A stretch of 6,156 nucleotides of DNA, taken from contig CANGMO010000147.1 in NCBI GenBank assembly GCA_947454295.1, positions 1-6,156 on the forward strand, written 5' to 3'. The position numbers and the translations under genes were made by a program. The notes under the pieces are model-generated. The model was not told the origin of the DNA. It did not search any database and saw only the letters and a program-made list of their open reading frames with translations. Of the stretch, positions 1 to 6,156 are shown in pieces. Source of the DNA: Verrucomicrobiota bacterium. GTDB lineage: Bacteria > Verrucomicrobiota > Verrucomicrobiia > Limisphaerales > UBA9464. Each line of letters starts with the position of its first letter. Positions within the stretch are counted from its first letter, which is position 1.

Positions 1-3
1 GAC

Positions 4-1191
4 TCACCGTCCAACCGCCGATTCTAGCGCGGACTCGACCACCGACCGGAGTTCCTCCGGCGCGAGCACAACCGGATTTCCCTTCATGCTGCCTGCGGCG
101 GCAGCCTTGGGGAGCAGATCGTCGAGATGATCCCGGCGAACTCCCCAGTGTGACAGATTTGGAATGGACGCACTGGCGACCAGTTCGCGGATCCATGCGA
201 ATCCGTCGCGGGCCGATGCCTTGGGGCTTCCGGTGAGCAGCTGCGCGACCTCGTTGTAGCGTCCCGCGATTCCGGAGGGATCGGGACCGGCGGAAAGTCG
301 CCTCCAGTTGGCCTCGCACACCGGCACCAGCAGTGCGGCACAGACCGCACCGTGCGGGGCTGGATACATCCCACCGAGCGGGCCGGCGAATCCGTGCACC
401 GCGCCCAACCCGGCATTGGCGAGAGCCAGGCCGCCGAAAAGGCTGGCGAGGGACATGGCCTCGCGCGCTGTTCGATCCGCCCCGTCGACCAGCACGGCGG
501 GCAGGGCGATCGCCGCCTTCCGGATGCCTTCGCGACACAACGCGTCGGTCATGGAATTGGCGCGAATCGAGACGAACGGTTCGATCAACTGCGTCAACGC
601 ATCCAATCCCGTCGAGGCGGTCAATTCGCGCGGCAGTTCGAGGGTGAGATCCGGATCCACCAGCGCCAGCGTCGGCAGCATCCGCGGGCTGCGCAGACTC
701 ACCTTCACCCGGTGCTCCGGCACGCCCAGCACCGCATTGCGGGTGACCTCGGCGCCGGTTCCCGCCGTGGTGGGAATGGCCACGAAGGGGAGCGGGGCTT
801 CGGTGAGGGGCTGACCGCGTCCCACGATTTCCAAATAGTCGAGAATCGGGCGCTGGTTGGTCACCAGAGCGGCGATCGCCTTGCCCGCATCCATCACGCT
901 GCCGCCTCCGCAGGCGACCACCCATTGGCACTTGCCGTGACGTGCTGCGCTGACGCCGCGTTCCACGTCCTGGATCGTCGGTTCACCGGCTACTTGGAAT
1001 GGCGTGAGACGAACACCGGCCCGTTCGAGGCGTGCGGCAACTGCACCGTGGCGCTCCGGACGGGAGCCGGTGACCCACAGTGCCGAGGCACCGAATCCGG
1101 CGGCCGCGGTGTCCAGTTCGGCAACCTGGCCGGGGCCGAAAACAATGCGGGTGGCTGTGGCGAATTCGAAGGGCATGAACGGCCGGGGCAT
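4..1191 (-). CDS. Iron-containing alcohol dehydrogenase superfamily protein (variant metal site)
   Basis: A complete 395-residue protein, the usual length for group III (Fe-ADH) dehydrogenases, which reduce aldehydes or ketones or oxidise alcohols with NAD(P)(H) in the cytoplasm. Seen in sequence: an N-terminal dinucleotide-binding half with GGGSVMDAGK (95-104) and PTTAGTGAEVT (140-150), then the all-helical metal-binding half. Compared with E. coli FucO ligands D196, H200, H263 and H277, this protein has D197, Q201, H266 and H280. The second ligand is therefore glutamine, and the FucO H267 position is G270. I recall the LTQLIEP form from other bacterial members, so this may be a subgroup trait rather than damage; metal content and substrate are uncertain. 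The ATG at 1191 lies 7 bp after the ABM gene's stop; M6 (1176) is an alternative start just before the conserved region, and neither has a Shine-Dalgarno sequence. Maleylacetate reductase-like or other superfamily activity cannot be excluded. Family confidence is high, substrate unknown. Confidence 0.93.
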   Translation of the reverse strand: MPRPFMPFEFATATRIVFGPGQVAELDTAAAGFGASALWVTGSRPERHGAVAARLERAGVRLTPFQVAGEPTIQDVERGVSAARHGKCQWVVACGGGSVMDAGKAIAALVTNQRPILDYLEIVGRGQPLTEAPLPFVAIPTTAGTGAEVTRNAVLGVPEHRVKVSLRSPRMLPTLALVDPDLTLELPRELTASTGLDALTQLIEPFVSIRANSMTDALCREGIRKAAIALPAVLVDGADRTAREAMSLASLFGGLALANAGLGAVHGFAGPLGGMYPAPHGAVCAALLVPVCEANWRRLSAGPDPSGIAGRYNEVAQLLTGSPKASARDGFAWIRELVASASIPNLSHWGVRRDHLDDLLPKAAAAGSMKGNPVVLAPEELRSVVESALESAVGR

Positions 1192-1198
1192 CGGGGCT

Positions 1199-1498
1199 TC
1201 AGGCGGGTTCGATGCGGCGGTGCTTCAGCCCCACCCGCGGCACGGCCATCATCGGCGCCACGGTGTCCCGCCAGGCGAGGTAATGGGGCGTCTCCCGGTG
1301 CGCGAGTTGTGCGTTCGCATCGACATATTCCTCGATGAGAACGAAACGCGTGGGATCGTCCTGCTGCTCGAGCAATTCAAAGCGGCGAATGCCGGGTTCT
1401 TTTCGGGAGGCAGCGAGATTGACCAGGGTTGCACTGCGGAAGGCCTCGACGTTCTCGGTGCGGACCTGGATCTGGACGATGAGGGTGAAGTCGGACAT
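1199..1498 (-). CDS. ABM-domain protein, LsrG/YgiN-like putative monooxygenase
   Basis: A 99-residue protein forming a single antibiotic-biosynthesis-monooxygenase domain, a ferredoxin-like fold that usually dimerises and works without cofactor on quinols or small carbonyl compounds. Visible family features are an initial beta strand (FTLIVQIQV, 4-12), the EPGIRRFELL segment (34-43), the strand RFVLIEEYVD (51-60) and the HRETPHY motif (67-73), which matches the H-x-x-TPHY region of E. coli LsrG as I remember it, including the trailing PR near residue 87. No lsr genes are nearby, so a role in AI-2 processing is not supported. The frame is open to an upstream ATG at 1564, but that start would add 22 residues without family similarity and overlap the peptidase gene by 35 bp; the ATG at 1498 fits the family's normal start. 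It lies 31 bp after the peptidase stop and 7 bp before the dehydrogenase start, suggesting co-expression with the dehydrogenase. The substrate is unknown. Confidence 0.88.
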   Translation of the reverse strand: MSDFTLIVQIQVRTENVEAFRSATLVNLAASRKEPGIRRFELLEQQDDPTRFVLIEEYVDANAQLAHRETPHYLAWRDTVAPMMAVPRVGLKHRRIEPA

Positions 1499-1529
1499 GG
1501 CGATGAACGGAACTTTGAGGATCGAATGC

Positions 1530-4500
1530 TCAGGGACGGCGAAGACGGTAGAAGCGTTGCGCATCCCCGACCGGGAGCACCACGAAATAGAGCCCGGCGC
1601 TGAGCTGCGGGGTGGTGTCGACGGACAACCACCCCGCCGTCGGTGCCGGAGTGTCGGCGCTCTCCAGCAGGAAGCCCGAGGCCGTCACCGGCCATTGCAG
1701 GCGCAGGCCCCCGCTGTCGTACACATAGGCGAGGGTTGGACTGGTGGCGGGTTGGAGGAGCGCGGTCAGCTGGACCGCCAGCTTGGTGTCCGAGCTGTCC
1801 ACCGCCGACTGGTGCACCTCCACCGCCATCACGTTGGTCCCCTTGATGAAGCGGGCCGGATCCAGGTCTGTTTCAAACACGGTGGTCTCGTCGGCGCCGG
1901 ACACCGTGGAGGAGGCGAGCGTGGTGCGGGTGATGGTCCCGCTGGGCATGTTGCTGCGGAATACCTCGGTGTTGTTCAGGTACACCACGGCCCCGTCATC
2001 TCGCATGAGCCCGAGCGTGACTCCGAGGAACCGTGACGGATCGTCCACCACGAAGGCGGTGCGATACCAGGTGGTGATGTACTTGTTCGCCGGGTCGGGT
2101 CCATAGCCGACCGGGGTGACGACATCGGGATCGCCATATCCCAGCGGGGCCGCGCCGCGTCCCCACGTGCTGTCGTCGAAGGCGGGAAGCCGCCACGCGG
2201 TGCTGTTGAGATCGCCCTTGTCGTAGAATCGCCACTCGGCGCCCAGGGGCATCAGCGTGACCTGCGCGAGATCGCCGGGCGCCGAGGCCTCGAAGTTCAC
2301 CCCGCCGCGGGTGGCTTGCAGGTTCAACGGGTTGGTGAAGCCGCTGCGCGTGAAAAGCCATCCCGCCCCCTCGGCCTTCACCGAATAGCTTCCCTTGGCG
2401 AGTCCCACGAGCGTGTAGCTCCCGTCGGCCTCGGTGAGGGTCTGGTGCGTGTTCGACACCGAGACCCGAATGTTGGGCAGACCCACTCCGTCGTGCGTCA
2501 CCAGACCCGAGACCCGCACGGTGGTCGGACTGCCCACCTTGATCACCACCGCCGAGGACGTCTCGCCGCCCTTCATGTCGCTGATCGTGCACCGCACCTG
2601 GTATTCGCCGGCCGCCGACCAGCTTTGCTTCACCACCGGCTGGTTGTCCCCGAAACGCCCGTCACCGAAATCCCATGCATACGCAAGGGTGTCGCCGTCG
2701 GCGTCCGTCGCGGCGGCGGTGAAGGTCACCGCCGCGTTCGGTCCCACCGCGTTCGCGCTTTCCGTCAGGTGGAGCACCGGGGCGTGGTTGTTGGTGAAGG
2801 CGCCCTTGTAGATCGCCACGTCGAGCGATTCGGGCGTGGTGCCGCCTTTGCCCAGCGGCGTGATGTAGATGCCGGCCTCCCGGTCGGCGAAGGTGCGTCC
2901 GATGAGGATCGGTGAGTCGTTTTTCCCGTCCGTCGATCCCGGGGTGGTGTCGATCAGCATCGTCTGCTGTCCGGACTTGTGCCAGCGCACGCCGAGTCCG
3001 TTCATCAGCCACGCGTTGTTGGTGAACTTCTGGCGGAACTCGAGCCAGTAGTTGGTCGCGCTGTTCCGGGCCAGGCGGATGGCGCGGAGCGGGGTCGCGT
3101 TGGTGGCGTCCATGGCAAACACCCGGTACACCCCATTGGTGGAAAACACCTTCACGTAGGTGGAGGGAAGCCAGTCGAGCTGGTTTTTGTAGCGGGTGTT
3201 GAAATGGCGCTTGCCGGCCGTGGCGTTGCCCATGGTGTCGAAGACGTCCCCGTACTCGACGTTGGCCCCCGACGGCCCGACCGCGCTGGTGCCCCCGGTG
3301 TCGTAGTAGTTGGCGTGAAGCAGCCCGTAGTTGTGGCCAAGCTCGTGCCCTGGCACCCCTCCGCTGCTGTCGAAGGAGGCGCGGATCCATGCCCCCGCCG
3401 AGCCGACGTAGCCCAGTCCCGCCCACGAGTAACCCGGGACGGCGCCGAAGGTGGTGAGGTCGAAATCGAAATTCGAGAGATCCACTCCAGCTGTCTTCGC
3501 GGCGGCGCGCGCCGCATCGCGCAGTTGTGAGGCATCCACCGAGCCATAGTACGCGGCCGTCTTTGGCATGCGCAGGGTGGCGGTCATCAGGCTGCCCGCC
3601 CCCAGCGGCTTGAAGCCCGTCTTGCCGTAGGACTGCTCGCTGTAGAAGGCGTCGAGGGCGTTGACCATGTTGGTGCCCGCGGCGTCGGTGTAGGGCGCGC
3701 CGACGAGGTCGCTGAAATCGACGCGGATGAGGAGGAGTCGTTTCACGCCCTCGGTGTGGGCCGACCTGGGACGGGCGATACCGTCAACGCCTCGGGTGTC
3801 GAGCGCCAGTTCGCGGGTCACCGCGTCGCTGGCGAGAAGGCGGGCGTGCTCGGTGCCGCAGACCCAGCTCACCTGGTCGTCCTCGGCAAGGGCGGTTGGC
3901 GTGCCCTGCGCCGCGGCCGTGGCGCCGCTGATGCGGCACACCGGATCTCGTGTCGCCGCCAGCGCGGCCGCCAGTTCCCCGTCCTCCAGCGTGCGCACCG
4001 GACTGGAGGCCAGCGCCAGTTCGCGGTCCACGGCGATGCCGTGGAGCGCGATGCCGAACCGCGTGGGCTCGTCCAGCCGCCAGCCATAAACGTGGGTGTC
4101 GTAGCGCGAGTCGCCGATCACGGCGGTGCGGAACACCGGTCGGAATCCCTCGGTGACAATCGACCCGTCGGCCCGCACCTGGGGCGTGGCGGCGAGGACG
4201 AGCAGGTCCCCCGTGCCGCGCACCGGTTCCTCCAAGTGCGCCACGACAGCGGAGGGCAGGTCGGCGCGGACTGCATCCGGAACCGCCGCCGCCAGGGCCA
4301 ACTCGGGATCCGTGGTGATCAATTCGCGCAGCTGATTGCGGCGTTCCCGTGCGAGGGTCACCCCCTCCTCAACCAGCGCGGGACACAGCGTCGACGGCGC
4401 CTCCTGATAGCGGCCGGCCCATCGGCGGAACGATTCCAGCGCCAGTTCGCGGCGCGGTTTCCGCCATTCGGCGTCCTGCGAGGGCCTCCAGCCCGCCCCC

Positions 4501-4721
4501 TCGGGGAACCCTTCCAAGATCTGAGGAGGCGTCGAAGGCGTGGCTCGGTCGCGCCTCCCCATGGTGTTCGCGCCGATCCGAGCTGCTGACGCCGGAGAGG
4601 GCATCGAAGCTGCCGACGTGTCGGCCGCAGGTGCCGGCACATGGCGGGACGTCGGCTGCAAACGAGCTGCAACGATGAGAGCGAAAAACAGCGCGGTGGC
4701 TCCGGCAAACCAGCGGATCAT
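1530..4721 (-). CDS. Secreted multidomain zinc metallopeptidase (M11 gametolysin-like/M6-like) with PKD domain
   Basis: A 1063-residue exported protein. Residues 1-20 form a signal peptide or anchor (R3, then a hydrophobic stretch to A19, no lipobox), followed by an Ala/Pro/Ser-rich linker (about 28-65). Residues 85-260 resemble an N-terminal module of Verrucomicrobiota exported proteins (W-x3-Y-x2-AP, then a DPELALAAAVP-type segment); it could serve as a propeptide. The catalytic domain spans about 325-640: HELGHNYGLLH (459-469) is an HExxHxxGxxH zinc site with E460 as the general base, and M497 in DTMGN is a plausible Met-turn. The following FNTRYKNQLDWL (507-518) resembles gametolysin-type peptidases. 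Then come a PKD domain (about 648-730, WDFGDG at 683-688), a carboxypeptidase-regulatory-like beta domain (735-812), a galactose-binding-like module (about 818-990) and a C-terminal segment ending FYRLRRP. It probably acts outside the cytoplasm on proteins or glycoproteins; the target is unknown. No in-frame ATG, GTG or TTG lies between the glgA stop and this ATG, which fixes the start. Confidence 0.9.
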   Translation of the reverse strand: MIRWFAGATALFFALIVAARLQPTSRHVPAPAADTSAASMPSPASAARIGANTMGRRDRATPSTPPQILEGFPEGAGWRPSQDAEWRKPRRELALESFRRWAGRYQEAPSTLCPALVEEGVTLARERRNQLRELITTDPELALAAAVPDAVRADLPSAVVAHLEEPVRGTGDLLVLAATPQVRADGSIVTEGFRPVFRTAVIGDSRYDTHVYGWRLDEPTRFGIALHGIAVDRELALASSPVRTLEDGELAAALAATRDPVCRISGATAAAQGTPTALAEDDQVSWVCGTEHARLLASDAVTRELALDTRGVDGIARPRSAHTEGVKRLLLIRVDFSDLVGAPYTDAAGTNMVNALDAFYSEQSYGKTGFKPLGAGSLMTATLRMPKTAAYYGSVDASQLRDAARAAAKTAGVDLSNFDFDLTTFGAVPGYSWAGLGYVGSAGAWIRASFDSSGGVPGHELGHNYGLLHANYYDTGGTSAVGPSGANVEYGDVFDTMGNATAGKRHFNTRYKNQLDWLPSTYVKVFSTNGVYRVFAMDATNATPLRAIRLARNSATNYWLEFRQKFTNNAWLMNGLGVRWHKSGQQTMLIDTTPGSTDGKNDSPILIGRTFADREAGIYITPLGKGGTTPESLDVAIYKGAFTNNHAPVLHLTESANAVGPNAAVTFTAAATDADGDTLAYAWDFGDGRFGDNQPVVKQSWSAAGEYQVRCTISDMKGGETSSAVVIKVGSPTTVRVSGLVTHDGVGLPNIRVSVSNTHQTLTEADGSYTLVGLAKGSYSVKAEGAGWLFTRSGFTNPLNLQATRGGVNFEASAPGDLAQVTLMPLGAEWRFYDKGDLNSTAWRLPAFDDSTWGRGAAPLGYGDPDVVTPVGYGPDPANKYITTWYRTAFVVDDPSRFLGVTLGLMRDDGAVVYLNNTEVFRSNMPSGTITRTTLASSTVSGADETTVFETDLDPARFIKGTNVMAVEVHQSAVDSSDTKLAVQLTALLQPATSPTLAYVYDSGGLRLQWPVTASGFLLESADTPAPTAGWLSVDTTPQLSAGLYFVVLPVGDAQRFYRLRRP
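3315..3347 (-). other. Zinc-binding catalytic motif HExxHxxGxxH of the peptidase
   Basis: This segment encodes residues 459-469 of the large peptidase. H459, H463 and H469 are the expected zinc ligands, E460 is the expected catalytic base, and G466 permits the turn typical of metzincins. The full motif is intact, so the enzyme is predicted to be active rather than a degenerate adhesin. Confidence 0.88.
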
Positions 4722-4793
4722 GGGATGACGAAGTGTGCAGGAACCATGCCGCTCTCGCGAGCGCGGCGGGCGGGCGGTTCGATGCCTCGTGAG
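4722..4793. other. Intergenic gap between glgA and peptidase gene, with small hairpin
   Basis: This 72-bp gap contains an inverted repeat at about 4750-4763 (CGCTC, loop TCGC, GAGCG), extendable by GCC/GGC pairs if a two-base bulge is allowed. In the transcribed direction it is not followed by a T-run, so it is not a standard intrinsic terminator and transcription could continue into the peptidase gene. I see no convincing -35/-10 pair or Shine-Dalgarno sequence ahead of the peptidase ATG. The gap is open in the shared frame of both genes. Confidence 0.5.
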
Positions 4794-6156
4794 TCAGAGC
4801 AGCGACTCGTAAAGTTCCACGTAATGAAGCGATTGCCGTTCCCAAGAGAAGTCCGACTCCATGCCGTTGCGGCGGTACAACGCGAGCCACTCGGGAGTGT
4901 TGTAGAGTGTGACTGCCTTGCGGATGGCGTGGGCCAGTGCGTCGGCGGTGGGCTCGGTGAACTTGATGCCGGTGGCCGCTGCGCCTTCCTGGCTTTTCGG
5001 GTCGCGAACATCGATCACGGAATCATCCAGGCCACCCGTGGCCCGGACCACGGGGATCGTGCCGTAGCGCAGCGAATACAACTGATTGAGGCCGCAGGGC
5101 TCGAAGCGCGAGGGCATCAGGTAGAAGTCCGCACCTGCCTCCAGCCGATGCGCCAGCTTGGGGTCGAATCCAATGCGGGCCGCCACCTGCTTGGGGAACT
5201 TGGCGGCGAGCGCGCGATACCCGGCCTCGAGAATGGGATCGCCGCTGCCCAACAGGGCAAACTGCAGCGAGGCTCCCTCGGACAGCACGGCGTCGAGTGC
5301 CGTCAGTTGGAAGTCCGCGCCCTTCTGGTCGGTCAGGCGGGTGATGTTGGTGAACAGCGGGACCGCCGGATCCGCCAGCAGTCCCAGCTCCACCTGCAGC
5401 GCCCGCTTGTTGGCGGCCTTGCCGGCGAGGTGGTCGGCGTCGTAGGCGTGGGGCAGTGCGGGGTTGTGCGTCGTGTTCCACTCCCCGTAATCAACGCCGT
5501 TAAGGATTCCGGAAAGCTCGTGACCGCGGCGTCGGAGCAGGGGATCGAGGCCGCATCCGAATTCCGGCGTGCAGATTTCCTCCGCGTATCGCGGGCTGAC
5601 CGTCGACAGGGCATCCGCGAGATTCAACCCCGCCTTCAGGCAGTTCATCTGCTGCCAGGCCTCGGCACTCTCGTGATGGAACCAGGCGGGCGGGAGATTC
5701 GTGAAGCCAAAGGCGGATCCGGGGAACCAGCCCTGGTAGGCGAGATTGTGAATGGTCAGCAGTGTCCTGGGCGCGGAGGGCCAGGCACCACGGGTCACGC
5801 TTTCGCGGAGCAGCATCGGAATCAGGCCGGTCTGCCAGTCGTGGCAGTGCAGGACCTGCGGCGCGCCCTCGACATGGCGTGTGAGGAGCGCCGCCGCCTT
5901 GGCGAAGAAGGTGAAGCGCTCCGCATTGTCGGGATAGTCGACGTTCCGCTCGTTGTAGATTCCCGCCCGGTCAAAGAACTCGGGTTGGTCCACAAACCAG
6001 ATGGTGAGATTCGGCTCCGGCTGCAGCTTCCAGAATTCGCCCCCGACGAGACGCGAACCCAGCGGCAGATCAAACCGCCAGCTGGCCGGAACGATCCCCG
6101 GATGACGGGCCCTGATGCCGCGGTAGAGTGGAGTGACCACATCGACCCGGTGACCC
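4794..6156 (-). CDS. glgA: Glycogen synthase (GT5, ADP-glucose dependent), N-terminus cut by window edge
   Basis: This gene covers most of a bacterial glycogen synthase, which transfers glucose from ADP-glucose to the non-reducing end of alpha-1,4-glucan in the cytoplasm, with retention of configuration (GT-B fold). Frame-consistent codons run to the window edge, starting G-H-R-V-D-V-V-T-P-L-Y-R, so the GTG at 6140 is an internal valine rather than the start. By comparison with E. coli GlgA about 25-30 residues are missing, including the N-terminal K-x-G-G-L ADP-glucose-binding loop. Counting from that GTG as 1: HCHDWQTGL (98-106), TIHNLAYQG (129-137, H131 matching E. coli H161), TVSPRYAEEI (180-189), ILNGVDY (212-218), ITRLTDQKG (266-274, with the R and K matching E. 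coli R300 and K305) and SRFEPCGLNQLYSLRYG (344-360, E347 and C349 matching E377 and C379). All visible key residues are present. The C-terminus is normal, ending in a TGA at 4796-4794. No other glycogen genes are in view. Confidence 0.96.
   Translation of the reverse strand, partial: GHRVDVVTPLYRGIRARHPGIVPASWRFDLPLGSRLVGGEFWKLQPEPNLTIWFVDQPEFFDRAGIYNERNVDYPDNAERFTFFAKAAALLTRHVEGAPQVLHCHDWQTGLIPMLLRESVTRGAWPSAPRTLLTIHNLAYQGWFPGSAFGFTNLPPAWFHHESAEAWQQMNCLKAGLNLADALSTVSPRYAEEICTPEFGCGLDPLLRRRGHELSGILNGVDYGEWNTTHNPALPHAYDADHLAGKAANKRALQVELGLLADPAVPLFTNITRLTDQKGADFQLTALDAVLSEGASLQFALLGSGDPILEAGYRALAAKFPKQVAARIGFDPKLAHRLEAGADFYLMPSRFEPCGLNQLYSLRYGTIPVVRATGGLDDSVIDVRDPKSQEGAAATGIKFTEPTADALAHAIRKAVTLYNTPEWLALYRRNGMESDFSWERQSLHYVELYESLL

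Noticed and set aside
352..1338. A 328-codon open frame on the plus strand opposite the dehydrogenase
   Set aside because: It is antisense to a clearly conserved gene, runs past its end, is rich in Arg/Gly/His/Ala typical of shadow frames in GC-rich DNA, and shows no recognisable domain.
1199..1498. AI-2 (lsr) signal processing role for the LsrG-like protein
   Set aside because: No lsr transporter, kinase, LsrF or regulator gene is nearby, and ABM-domain proteins act on many substrates.
1199..1564. A longer ABM protein starting at 1564
   Set aside because: The added 22 residues precede the normal family start and would overlap the peptidase gene by 35 bp; the ATG at 1498 avoids both problems.
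1335..2036. A 233-codon plus-strand frame spanning the ABM gene and peptidase end
   Set aside because: It crosses two well-supported minus-strand genes, has no family resemblance and no plausible start signal.
3756..4589. A 277-codon open frame on the plus strand opposite the peptidase N-terminal region
   Set aside because: Its composition is Arg/Gly-rich low-complexity and it opposes an in-frame exported protein with coherent domains; it is best explained as a shadow of codon bias.
4748..4767. An intrinsic terminator after glgA
   Set aside because: The hairpin is short or bulged and no T-run follows it in the transcribed direction, so only a weak structure can be claimed.
4794..6140. GTG at 6140 as the true glgA start
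   Set aside because: The upstream codons to the window edge continue the conserved GlgA sequence, and a start here would delete the essential N-terminal substrate-binding loop.

Overview
The window is GC-rich, tightly packed DNA with all four recognisable genes on the minus strand, so transcription runs from high to low coordinates. I suggest a Verrucomicrobiota-type bacterium (possibly a planctomycete relative). The main reason is the large secreted peptidase: its N-terminal module, its galactose-binding-like module and its C-terminal segment ending in an F-Y-R-L-R motif all resemble exported proteins I remember from that phylum. None of the three visible start codons has a clear Shine-Dalgarno sequence. 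The assignment rests on memory of families, not on a search.

Layout in transcription order. (1) Positions 6156-4794: most of a glycogen synthase (glgA, GT5 family), cut at its N-terminus by the window edge. (2) A 72-bp gap with a small hairpin. (3) Positions 4721-1530: a 1063-residue exported multidomain zinc metallopeptidase with an HExxHxxGxxH motif, PKD, carboxypeptidase-regulatory-like and galactose-binding-like domains. (4) After 31 bp, positions 1498-1199: a small antibiotic-biosynthesis-monooxygenase (ABM) domain protein resembling LsrG/YgiN. (5) After only 7 bp, positions 1191-4: an iron-containing-alcohol-dehydrogenase superfamily protein in which one canonical metal-binding histidine is glutamine and a nearby active-site histidine is glycine.

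The ABM protein and the dehydrogenase look like a translationally close two-gene unit, plausibly handling a small reactive carbonyl, quinone or hydroxy compound; the substrate cannot be read from the sequence. The peptidase may be co-transcribed with them (31-bp gap), but no functional link is evident. glgA is a core storage-polysaccharide gene and probably only a neighbour. No RNA genes, mobile elements, CRISPR arrays or convincing promoters were seen. The region looks like ordinary chromosome; the most interesting points are the altered metal site of the dehydrogenase and the mosaic peptidase.
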